Shown here in pieces: positions 15,994 through 26,419 of a DNA stretch of 64,000 nucleotides (positions are counted from its first letter, which is position 1; each line of letters opens with the position of its first letter). The stretch covers positions 992,001 to 1,056,000 of the forward strand of contig JAALGY010000036.1 of the NCBI GenBank assembly GCA_032358165.1, written 5' to 3'. The position numbers were made by a program, and so were the translations under genes. Source of the stretch: Diplosphaera chodatii (Eukaryota > Chlorophyta > Trebouxiophyceae > Prasiolales > Stichococcaceae). The notes beneath the pieces are model-generated. The model was not told where the DNA came from, did not search any database, and saw only the letters and a program-made list of their open reading frames with translations.

Positions 15994-18286
15994 TCAGCTG
16001 CACGGCAAACTATTGTTTGTAGCACCTGCTGAGGGTTGGGAAACAACCAGGGCCTCGTGCCATAGCAACAGCACGTCACAAAGGGCGGTACCTGCCGATA
16101 GCAGCAGGTCCGTGGCAGCCAGCATATCTGCCGCCTCGCCCCTGGACGGCATCTGCAGCGGGGCCGAATTCGAGCTGCTGCCGGCCCCCAGGCTGCCGGC
16201 CGTCAGCAGGTCGCGCAAACCGGTCTGCGGCACTGGGCTGCGCGCCTCCCCTTCCGGCGCCGCCGCCGGAGCCGCGGCACGTGCGCCGTCGCTGTCGCAT
16301 TCGTCGCTGCTACAGGGTGGGGCGCCCCCCAGCGGCGATGCACGAGGCGGTGTCTGTGGCGCCTGCAGCGATGCTTGCTGCTGCTGCTGCTGCTGGAAAG
16401 GGCTGACGAAGGGGGACTGCAAGCGCCACGCTGCAACATCTGCGGCGTCAAGGCTGTGGTGGCGCTTGGCGGGCGGCACGGCACGACTCCCGCCTTCTGC
16501 CGCTGCAGTCAGGTGCTGCGACTCGGGCTGTGAAAGCTGCTGCTGCGGCGCATCCATGGCTGCTGGCGGCGGCGGCTGTTGCTGCTGGAGGACACCCTGC
16601 AGCAGCAGCGGCAGCAGCGGCTCTGGCTGCAACCCAGGCAATGGCAATACCAGGTTCCTGCCTGCGCTTTGCTGCAGGGCGGCACACACTGCAAACGTCA
16701 GCATTTTTGTCCTGGTTCAGTAGGAGACCATATCGTTCCAACTCGCAAGTTGGGACATCCCCAGGGCAGAACACCAAGAGCCGCCAGGCACCCCAGTCAG
16801 ATGGGTGCTGCCCCTCCAACGTCGCTGGGCTGGGGAGCCTGATTTGCGGCGCAGCATCAAAACCCGTGTCAATCGAGAGCGCCAGTTTACCTGTGGGGAA
16901 GCAGCTGAGCAGGCCAGCGAGAGGCCCCGCAGTGACTTGAAGGCGTCAGCGGCCGCCGCGGGCAGCTGGCTCTTCCAGGGGTTCTGCGATGCACCGTGAC
17001 ATGTTGATCAGGGCCAGGCCCCGCTGATGCCAGTGCAGGGGGCAAGCGAGCCACAACCCTGGGCCAACAGGCACATCGTGCATGCCAGCATGCATATGTG
17101 TGCGCGAGTCGCCGGCACGCACGACAGCGCCGTGACGCAACCCTGTTCAGCACATGGGCAGGGGCTGCCACAGCCGGCCGCAGGCCGAGTCCCCGCCCCG
17201 CACCTGTCCGCGGGTGCGGCGGCCGGGCGGCGGCGGCGCGCGCAGCACGCCCTTGGCCGCGAACATGATGCCGCAGGCGTTGCACAGGGTGTGCGGGCCC
17301 CCCGGGCCCCGCCGCATGAGCGGCGTGTCCGCCTCCCTGGTCCCGCAGTTGGCGCACTTGACGCTCGCGGCTTCAGCGGGGCTGTGCAGCCTGCTGCCGG
17401 CCTGTTGCACGTGCCAAAAATGCGCAGGTCGCATTGGTGGCTGATCACGAGACGGAAGGCAGTGACCGCCAACACTGCCCGGCAGCGTGCTAGTGAGCTG
17501 CGGTCTGAGCTTGTAGAAGGCATTCAGCCGGCTCAACATGTGCATTTTTGTCGGATCAGACACCTAAGATGACTGCACGCAGAGGAGAACATTTGGCACT
17601 GCTCGACGACTCACACACCTGCTTGCGTGCTGAGCGGTTGTGCTTCTTCTCCTTGAATCGAAGCAGGCGCGCCTGCAAGCAGAAGACCACCCAAGTTCAC
17701 CGGGGACCGAGTGCTGCGGGATGTCGGGCGTCGTGCACGACCCTTTTGCTGATTATCAGGCAGACCATTGGTATCACTTGGAAGTGCTTGTCATCGGCAC
17801 CATGGTGTGCTGCGTGTTTTGACCACCCTGGACCTTGCAGGTCGCATGCATGGCATTGTCATTCAGTCTGTTGGGGCGAACCGTTTGCTTGCCTGCCGGT
17901 ACTCCTGTGGTGACACCGTCACTGCCTGCACGGTGTCAAAGTCGTGGCTGTCCACCAGCAGGTCCAGCAGGAGGTGCAGCTGCAGGTGGAGATAGCCCAG
18001 CAATGCGTGAGAAGATCAGTGCTGCTGGTGCCACCTGCTGAGCTGCATGCACCGTGCTTGCAAGAGCACATCTCTGCATAGCGCTTCCGTAGAGTTGCTC
18101 CGTAGAGTTGCTGGACGCACCCTGTGCGCACATGACGCACATCAGCGACAACTGAGGCGGCACCTTTGCAGGTGGAACTTTGTCGAATGTCTGTGTCGTG
18201 GACCCGTATGCAAGAGCGAGTCTGTCGCCTGCGGCTGCGGCAGCTGCTGGTGATGACAGGTGCGGCGACCCCCGATTGGCTGCCAT
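15994..18286 (-). CDS. ZIM-like factor: TIFY, CCT/Jas-like and GATA zinc finger
   Basis: Minus-strand exons 18286-18164, 17979-17893, 17672-17619, 17563-17204, 16983-16891 and 16671-15994 join in phase 0 throughout (about 464 aa). The start is MAANRGSPHLSS. A TIFY domain spans the first intron: LALAYGSTTQTFDKVPPAK followed by LHLLLDLLVDSH, matching the ZML pattern LTLSF..VYVFDSVSPEKV.AVLLLL. Exon 3 (ARLLRFKEKKHNRSARKQ) resembles the start of a CCT or Jas motif. Exon 4 carries a GATA finger with C-x2-C-x20-C-x2-C (CANCG to CNACG), the x20 spacing typical of ZIM-type plant GATA factors. The C-terminal exon is Gln/Pro/Ala-rich with a 7-Gln run. Such proteins act in the nucleus as DNA-binding regulators. 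The second intron uses a GC donor (17892-17891). The last exon may be spliced near 16092 instead of running to the stop at 15994. Confidence 0.5.
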
Positions 18287-19205
18287 GAGCACAGGACACA
18301 CTTTAGTGGTTCCTTGGTGGCCCAGACATCACATGCTGTGGGCATGGCAGACCGCTGTTGCTGATTGATGATGGACCATACTGCGGCGGCATGCTGGGTG
18401 CACGGCAGGGGCTCAGCACACGACAGCAGCATGTGGCTCGTCTTCAGCAGCTACAGCAACACGCCGCGACGACCTCACCATCACGGCAGCTGCCGATGTC
18501 CTCTGCGGCCTGCGCGACCGCGCCCGCCGCATCGTCAGTCGCAAGGATCTCCCGGAAGCGGCACATACTGAACGGCTGCGGGTGAAAGGACGGGTCCCAG
18601 GGCGCTATGATGGGTGCAGGTCCTGCGCGGCACGATGAGATGTCTCAGTGACTGGTGTCCATCGCCCTGGCTGCAAATTGAAGGCAGCAGGCGTAAGGCG
18701 CCTGACGCTTTCTCTTGTGCAGCTACAGTGACACTCCCGCAGTCAGTGGCTCTGGCGCTAGGTAGCAAGTCCCGGAAGTTCAGGGGTTGTCACGGGCGCA
18801 CCTGAATCGGGGATGCCTCACACGCTCGCCGCCGGCATCGACGCGAAGTAAAGATTTTGAGCAGCCTCAAGCGTGCTGCGGTGGCAAACAGAACTGATCA
18901 CAAGATGTGGAATGCTCGAACTGCACACTGAGTCGCTAACACGCTAAGCTGTTGCATCGGCGTGCATCGGATGAACCATCGATGGTATGCAGCCACGTGG
19001 CATTACGTAACGACGTAGTAGACAACACGTGTCGGACTGCGGTGTCGAGCTGTGGGGGAAGGAGCTCAGGCGGTAGTGCGCCTTGCGGCTCACAAACTGA
19101 GTCATGACGTGTTCTGTCCGGATCTAGTTGCTCAGGGCACCGCTTGCCTAAGCAAAAACCTGGTGAATCTGTGGCCAAGCACCTCGCTGCGAGTTCCACC
19201 ACGGC
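18287..19205. promoter_or_regulatory. Shared upstream region of two divergent TIFY genes
   Basis: This 0.9-kb region lies between the start codons of the minus-strand TIFY/GATA gene and the plus-strand TIFY gene, so it should contain both promoters. I see no clear TATA box. It also holds a G+C-rich open stretch on the plus strand (about 18450-18640) whose translation looks like the end of a CCT motif (IVSRKDLPEAA then RLRVKGR). That stretch may be an exon or the relic of another family member. Confidence 0.5.
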
Positions 19206-19834
19206 ATGGACGCGAGCGGGGCTGACGGAAAACTGAGTCTCGTGTACGCCGGAGGCGTGCATGTGTATCACAGCGTCGCCCCCTCGAAGGTGGACTTGGG
19301 GCAATTGACCTGCTGTACCTGCCTGCGGAGTCCAGGCATCTGCGTGGGTCGGACGGTTGCTGATGAGATCAGACAACCTCCGTTCTACACTCGCTAACCC
19401 AAGTCGCGTAACACTTTCGAACCTGGTGTTTCAACCTCAGGTGTCTTTGCTGCTGGATCTGTTACACGACAGCAGCGGCCACGAACTCGATGATCGCAGC
19501 GACCTGTCGCCAGCCGAGTTTCGTAGGGTGTGGCGACTGCCTGTTTCTCACTGCGTACCTGCCAATCTCTTGTATGACATCTTTTCCCTTGCGGGTGTGC
19601 CTAGTTGCACGCCGGCCTGCTTGCCGTTGTCAGTCATGCATGTCCATCCGCCCCTTGCCTGGCGTGTGTGCCGCGACACGACACCGGATCATAGCAGGCA
19701 GACCGGACAGAAGCAAAGCCTCAGCATGGCCGTGGCGCGGTGTGCAGGTTCACCTGCAACGCTACATGATCAGGCACAGGGACCGCATGCAGCAGCAGCA
19801 GCAGCAGCAGCTGAAGCAACCATGTGGAAGGTGA
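19206..19834 (+). CDS. Short TIFY-domain protein
   Basis: Exons 19206-19289, 19441-19527 and 19748-19834 join in phase 0. The start ATG gives MDASGADGKLSLVYAGGVHV, and the TIFY core LVYAGGVHVYHSVAPSK continues in exon 2 as VSLLLDLLHDSSGHELDD. Exon 3 opens VHLQRYMIRHRDRM, in the position of a Jas or CCT motif, followed by a poly-Gln run and a stop at 19832-19834. The intron positions after PSK and after EFRR, and the 29-codon middle exon, match the divergent minus-strand TIFY/GATA gene, so the two are duplicates. This copy has no GATA finger that I can find. TIFY domains mediate dimerisation and co-repressor contact in plants. A splice at 19830 into an exon near 19953 is possible, so the C-terminus is uncertain. 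Confidence 0.5.
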
Positions 19835-20801
19835 CAACTCTTGACAGCGCAGACTACCTGCGCAGTGCTCTAGCCATCTGTGGGGTCATGCTCCGCGTGA
19901 AAGACACCTTGCTGTAGCATGCATTGATGGCTTCTTCATAACCCTGTGACAGGCTGCAAGTCGCAAACCTGGGCCGTGCACACAAGGCCTCCTGCTGAGG
20001 AAGTTCCAAGAACGGCATTGATGGGTTTTCTCACTGCACAGGGAGCAAGCCGGCAGCTAGCCAGCAGCACTTGGCAAGGTGGTTTCTGGGAATGTGCGTT
20101 CGGCAACTACATGTGCTCGCTGGAGCTCCGTCGCAGCCAGCTGGGTTGGCAGAGTCACGTCAGGACTTGTTTGTTGCAGTTTGTGCGAGGGACAGGCAGA
20201 TGTGTGGTGAGGTGTCGACAGCAGATCGACCCATGTGCCTCGGCATGCTGCCCAGAGTGGCCACAAGAATTCATCTGTATCAATTCATGCAGCACTACGG
20301 GGCTGGGTCATGTGCATGATATGACCCAGTATATGTCTGCAATGCTCAAATGTTATATGACACATGTCTGCCAAGTGACCCATTTGTGTTCGTCAGTGGG
20401 TGTAGTGAGAGTGACAAGGCTTCCAACATTTATTTTGATGATGTCAGCCCCCATTGGTGTCTGCATGCTAATACATAGTCGTCGTCATTACCACCTTGCA
20501 TCTACACAGGTGTTGTTGGCTTCTATCTATCAGCAGCGAACACACCGGCACTTGAAAGTCGTGGTGGCGGCTTCATATCAACAGTAACCTCACACAGAAG
20601 GCCTGCTGCCTGCAAAAGTGCATGTGTCTGCAGCAACAGAACAATGGAACGCAGTGTATGACCTGATTCAGATGAGTGACATCGCCAAACAGCCAGCTGA
20701 GCTGTGTGAATCCAGAGCCGTCAGGGCACACCACCAGCTGCGTGCCATCTACATACGGTGAGTCGTGACGTCGCTTGCTTGCCCGCATCGAGGCGCGGGT
20801 G
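19835..20801. other. Spacer, no gene recognised
   Basis: The spacer lies between the converging 3' ends of the TIFY gene and the FDH-like gene. An open frame at 19946-20587 has no conserved content and looks like chance. An imperfect hairpin with arms TGGGTCAT and ATGACCCA lies at about 20304-20328. Confidence 0.5.
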
Positions 20802-23800
20802 TCAGATGCGGCTGCGTTTGATGGCGCCGCTCTCAACCAGATACAATTCCGGCGGCTGCGGCTGCTGTGCCACCCAGCGGTTCAGCACGTCCTGAGTGGC
20901 TTGCGCATAGCTCGCCTGCTGGGCATTGGGGACCCGTCTGAGTGAACTGCTGAAAAATTAATGCTATGTTTGCAATAGCAGCTGCATGCACGCACATTCA
21001 GGTAAATCGGCTTCCAACCCTTTTGCCTAATGAGCTGCAACAATCATCAGAATGGACAGCCCTCGCTTGGCTCAGTAGGAGTGCAGATGAGCAAGGCGAG
21101 GTCAACTTGAGGGGCTGTGTGCGCATACCTGTGCATCAATTGTGAGGCCTGCCATCCGAGGCGTCAGCGCATGGCAGGGCAGCCGGCGCCAGGGGTGCGA
21201 CTTTGAGGGTGGTACCTCGTCCCATGCATCGCCGCCAATGCCTGTCACACACAAGTAGGGGCAAAGCTGGTCAGTGTCTGCCTCATGTGCAGCAGTGACC
21301 ATTTGACACTAGTGTCAAATCTCTGTGTGCTGCAGTCCAAGGCAAAACGCGTATGAACAGCAGCGCACCCTTGAGCTGACCAGACAGCACCGCGTTGACG
21401 ACTGCATCTCGGTCCACAATGTCGCCATGGCTGGTGTTGATCTTGCATTTGGAGCAAAAGAGCTGAAAACTGAAGGCCATCGCAGTGCATCAGGGGCAAC
21501 ATGCAACTGAAAGCTGCGATCAGATGTTGTGATGGACAGCATGTCCGACAGCATTCTGCTGCAAGATTGGCAAGCAAACCAGGTGGCAGCGGCCAACAGC
21601 TTGTGTGACAGTAGGATGTGTGGGTGTCTGGCTGTCGCATAACAAGCAACTGATGGGCTTGTCAGACCGTACCAGCACTGCGCCCGTCTTCATCCGGTGC
21701 AGCAAGTGGGCATCCACCATGTTCTGGGTCCGGGGCGTCAATGGAATGTTTAGCACCACCTGCACGCCACGATGCACACCTGGGTTGCGTACATCAGATA
21801 TGCTGCCGGCTGACCCTTGACGGTGTTGCATCAGGCATGGAGAAACACAGTTGCAGGCTGTCAAACTGATGTGTGGCTGTGCGCCTGCAAGCTGAAAGGC
21901 TAATCAAAGGACCTATGAATGTGTGGGGACGGCAGCCTCAGCCTCACCACATCGCACTGCGACACGAAGTGCTCCAGGTCTGGGACGAAGCGCACACAGT
22001 GCAGCATGTCCATGCTGGGTTTGCGTTCCAGGTCTGCAGGCACGCATTACAGCAACATAAACTTTTACTCATAAAACCAGACAGCAGAAGCCGTCGCATG
22101 TCCACCCTTTGTGCACAGTATACAACGGACCATCTGCAGCCAAACTTGCCACCCACTCGCCAGCCTGAGGTGCACAGCATTAGCACGGCATGTGTGCGCG
22201 TGGACGATGGCATGCAGCAGTTTGATGGTTGGGGACAATACATAGCGACTGAGGCTCATGTGACCGTGGGGTATGCTAATCGCAAATGCTGCTACATGAG
22301 GAGGTTGCTGTGCGCACTGTGCTGGCTTGAACGAAATTGTATGTTCACACATACAGGCAGGGGCGCACCATGGTACAGCAGCTCTTGTGCGCTCCAGTCG
22401 CGCAGGCGCTTGATGAAGCAGCGGCCAACTTTCCCGCCACCCAGGGTCCCAATTGTCTGCAACGCGATCTCATGGCTACAGTTGCCTTTGTGGTCCTTGC
22501 ATCTAAAGGATACAGTTCTGAATCTGAGCTCCTCATCTGCTTGTCAACCCAGTCCCGACGACACATTATTCAAGGCTGGCCAGTGGACATAGAACGCTTT
22601 GCACAAAACCGCTGCTGTGGGTCACATGCCCTGCTGCGTCTGGCCAGCTGCTTTAGCAACCTGGTTGCCAGCAGGTTGCATGGTGTATTCACCTTGTGTT
22701 GAAGGTCATACGCATCAGCTGTGGCTTCTGGAACATTCCAGTCTGCGGAAAGAACCTGCAAATAGCCTGCACCATATCACCAGTCAGCTCTGCATGATTT
22801 TCATACGCCACTTACTATTTGGTGGCACATGCTCGCTCAGAGGACAACATACCATTCATCATGCCGAAACGCGATCATGCAATCAGCGCCCCATGGGTTT
22901 TATGTGAAATGGCAGATGAATGGATGCTTCTCACCTCCTGTGAAATTGCGCAAGATGCACAGCACTCGCATGATCTGGTCCTCTGCAACGCTTTCGACGC
23001 TGCTGCCTGCAGAAAGTGGCCACACACAATGACAGACTGAGCGGCAAAGATTGCACTCCTGGAAAATCCAATATGATTGAGAAGCACGCTCGTGACCTGT
23101 TACCAGACTACGGCGGCAATCAATATCCTGCTGATGACCAGCCAGGTATGTGATTGGCAGGAACCACTTGGTCTCCATGCAGACCATGCACTGTTGCATT
23201 GCAAGGAACCTGTTGACCTTCTGCGTCAGAAAGCTTCCAATCACCTTTCAGCTCCACAACGGTGATCCGTTTGTCTGCTGCAGCGTTCAGATCGATGTGG
23301 CTGCTGCAAGGGTAGACACACCAGTTGCATAAGGCGGGGGTCAGGAACTGAAAAGTGCTGCGAGATGCCACTACTCCGGCCTAGTGTTCCTACACTGAAG
23401 CCATCAGAACGTTGCTGAGTACATGATCAGGCAGCAAGCAAGCTGCTGGATGAGTAAGAAGTTAAGTTTGATGAAGATTGAAGTCGTCCAGTCAGCCAGC
23501 AGACCCATGCGCAGAACGCTGCGACGTGTGCTGCGAATCCACCAATGCACCGGCAGCCGCTTGCAGCTGACACTCTGGCCTTTGCTTTTTGGCATGAAAC
23601 CATTTCATATGCTGGACGCTGGTCACCTGCCCTCGCTGAGGTTGATGATGAGGCGCAGCTTCTGTGCCTTCTGCATGCGCTCTGATGTAAGATAGGCTGG
23701 GAAGTACGTCTGCACACCAGCAGCAACGAAGGGTCAGCACTCAAAGGCGTGCTCTCTTGCCAAGCATAGCAAACAGAAGCACTGACACAACACAACAAAA

Positions 23801-24430
23801 CTTTGCCTGGTGCCTAAACCCTGAGCAGTACACAAGGCTGTTTAATAACTTCATATGCTCACGGAGGTGATGACAACGGTGGCGCTTGGCAGCAGCTGGT
23901 CGAATTCTGCATATGGCAACGGGTCTTGTCAGTCATGCTGCCCCACACAGCTGGCATTCTAGGATATACTTGTACCCCAAATGCACATCTTGCTGCGTGG
24001 GGCAGTATGGCACATTTGTGGTGTCTGCATGCACACGACGTCGCCGTTCCAGAGCATTGGGGAAGTGTCAAGCAACTGCCATGCAAGCGCTGATAATGCG
24101 ATCGGAGAAACCCCAAGCAGCGCACACTTGACATTATGTTGTGAATCATGGCACTCGTGCATCACGGTGAGCAATTACTGCTGCTATCAGCTGCAAATAC
24201 CCAGATGAAACGACTTTCCACAGGACAGCATATCTGTGCTATTGGCCAAAAAGCTTACCGCAGTTGCGAGCATCCTTATCATCTGTAGCAACAAGAGTGG
24301 CGTCGTGAGCACGTGCCCATCCTTCCAGACCCAGGATACGCTCCAGGCAGTGCAGGTAGCGCGTGTTCTGGGCTGCGTTCCCCACCCGCGGAAGTGCTGC
24401 CAAGATGAAGAGGCTGCCACTGCCAGTGTG
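20802..24430 (-). CDS. Formate-dehydrogenase-like protein with altered active site
   Basis: Twelve minus-strand exons join with consistent phases: about 24430-24259, 23906-23863, 23709-23627, 23303-23245, 23006-22935, 22766-22693, 22456-22351, 22033-21948, 21759-21673, 21441-21369, 21241-21129 and 20915-20802 (TGA). The order and text follow NAD-dependent formate dehydrogenase along the whole length: ILGLEGWARAHDATLVATDD, YFPAYLTSERMQKAQKL, SVAEDQIMRVL, WNVPEATADAYDLQ, the Rossmann glycine loop TLGGGKVGRCF, NIPLTPRTQNMVD, DIVDRDAVVNAVLSG and SHPWRRLPCHALTPRMAG. However, the residues known to act on formate or NAD are changed: catalytic Arg (ARG motif) is His in TSHG; catalytic His (TPHISG) is Arg in TPRMAG; Gln of QPAP is Val in DEVPPS; Asn of GSN is Ser; Ile of GIGSDH is Glu in SEGSSH; the NAD-ribose Asp of YHDR is Gly. 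The fold is kept, but formate oxidation is unlikely. The first exon's 5' end is unsure. Confidence 0.5.
21301..21320. repeat. Perfect 20-base palindrome in an intron of the FDH-like gene
   Basis: ATTTGACACTAGTGTCAAAT is its own reverse complement over all 20 bases. It lies in the intron between the exons ending at 21369 and starting at 21241. It could be a protein-binding site or the core of a small inverted-repeat element; nothing nearby decides this. Confidence 0.5.
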
Positions 24431-26419
24431 CAGCTGCACATGTAGCAAAACATATACATTCAAAGTACATTGACATATTGCATGGGGTCAATGCAAATCC
24501 TGAATTCTGTGACTATGGGATGGCATGGTTGGCCAGCACAAACACGTTTGGTTGAGGGACACCCTCGTCGTGAATTTGCGCCAGCAGGCTACGGCATTGC
24601 TCACGCGAGTTACTGTGGCATGGAAGTTGGAGTCCGCCCGATTGCTAGCCTGGATCGCCTTGGTCTCTACATCACCCATCATCATCTGCACAGAGCAGAA
24701 GCATGGCAGCATTCGACCACGCTAGATGTGTTCCATGCGGAGAGGACTCAAGAACGAAGGCCACTCCATGCTGCGCTGCGCGGTGGCTCGGACAAGCCTG
24801 GTGCACCAGGCAGGTCCAGCAAGCATTCAGGATGAGTGACCTGAGTGACTGCAGAGCTGCTCGCTGTGGCAAGCACCCAGTGCATTTTGCGCAACAACAC
24901 ACTGACGTGGCGACATGTCGGATCGCACTTTGCAGCGTTCTGCCGGGGTCGCAGTCGCCGCCATGTCCCGTCTGATTGGCATTCCGAAGGCACTGCTCTT
25001 CAGTGCAGACGTTCGCTTCTGAGCAGGTACGGCAACAAGTGTGCCTCTGTATTAGCAGGCCTCCATGTCGGACTCGCCAACGGCCGATCATCGGCAACAC
25101 GCAGATGCGTGCAGATCGGAGATCATCTGATCTTTGCATCTCTCAGAAATGTTGATCGTCGAGCGTGATAGGTTTCATGCAGCCGCGATGTCAGGCAGAT
25201 GACTTGCAGGCAGCTCCCATTTGGTTTTCATCAAGTCACAGTTCAGTCAGACAACCCAACGCTGGCGTTTAGTCTGATAGAACGACAAGCGCGTGAGACA
25301 ACAGAGGCTGAAGCATCCAATTCCGTGTTGCATCTGTTGACATTCAACGGGCCTTGTGTGCGAGAGGGCAAACAGCGCTGTAATGGCTTGTGCTTTGCTG
25401 ATAGGGGGTGCTGCGCCTGCATTGCAACATGTTTCCAGCAGGCAAACTTCGCGCCTGCTGGCGCCGCCGCCGCCGCCGCCGACGCCGCAGAAGAGGTACA
25501 TATCTCATGTTGGTGGGTGGACACAACGTGCATGGGGACCCATTGCTCTGCTTCAGTCTGACATGCACTCTACAGCGCGGCGTCTGCATTGCATGCGTAC
25601 AGGTAGGCATGTGCACTGTGTTGCCCTCATATCACCACAAACCGCAGGTGTCACTTGGTGTTGGCACCAAGGTGTAGTCTAGTCACCACCAGCAACTTGG
25701 CAGGCGCACACCCTGCTGTGGTCCATCTGGTGCCTCATTGTGAGTCGTCCATGCAACGAGTCAGAGCTGTCGCTTCTCACAGCAGCTTGAGCGGCGCCAA
25801 AGCAGATATAGTATGTCCCAGTTGTGCAGCAACCACCAGCAGCAGCTGTCATGACAGCACCTGAAGGGCGGCCAAACCCATCGTGCATGGTCCTCGGCTG
25901 CCAGACAAGGTGGCAGCCTTGTCACCTTGACAGCCACATGATCACGTGCCAACTGGTGCGCAGGGCACGTGGGGCGTGGCTGCCTGTTGCCATCGCGGCG
26001 CATCACGGCGTTGTAAGCACAGCCGGAGGCCGGGACCTGTGGAAAATGGACGACACCATTGGCGGGCCAGGCAGTGCGGAGCTGCTGCAGCAGCCAGCGC
26101 CAGCAACCTGCAGAAGTGCGCCGTTTTTACTCACGGAACCACTCTTGCACAAGCGGTGCAGACTATAGCATCTGGCATGCACAGGGATGAAGATGATGGC
26201 CTTCATCTTATGATGCAACATGTGTACTGACAGGCACAGCGAGCTCGCGACTCCTCGTACTACACATACTCACTGCGCCTCTCACAATGCTGCAGGTCAC
26301 AAAGTGCAAGCAAGGTACAACCTATTTTACATCCCTTACAGGTCCAATGCAGCTGCGCGCCGTAATGTTGCCTCATCATGCAATGCAAGACCACTGCAAC
26401 TGGCAACTGTACCAATTAG
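24431..26419. other. 5' regions of the FDH-like gene (-) and first USP gene (+)
   Basis: This divergent spacer should hold both promoters and undetected first exons. The ATG at 26046 opens MDDTIGGPGSAELLQQPAPA and could be the first exon of the USP gene, but I could not join it in phase. A GCC-trinucleotide run lies at about 25460-25490. Confidence 0.5.
25460..25490. repeat. GCC trinucleotide microsatellite
   Basis: About eight GCC units with one interruption occur in an otherwise unassigned spacer. It encodes poly-Ala or poly-Gly in chance frames only. Confidence 0.5.

Noticed and set aside
15854..16723. 289-codon plus-strand open frame
   Set aside because: It is the antisense of the Gln/Pro/Ala-rich last exon of the minus-strand TIFY/GATA gene; its Cys- and Gly-rich translation has no family features.
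19946..20587. 213-codon plus-strand open frame after the TIFY gene
   Set aside because: No start context, conserved motif or codon bias; probably chance in the 3' spacer.
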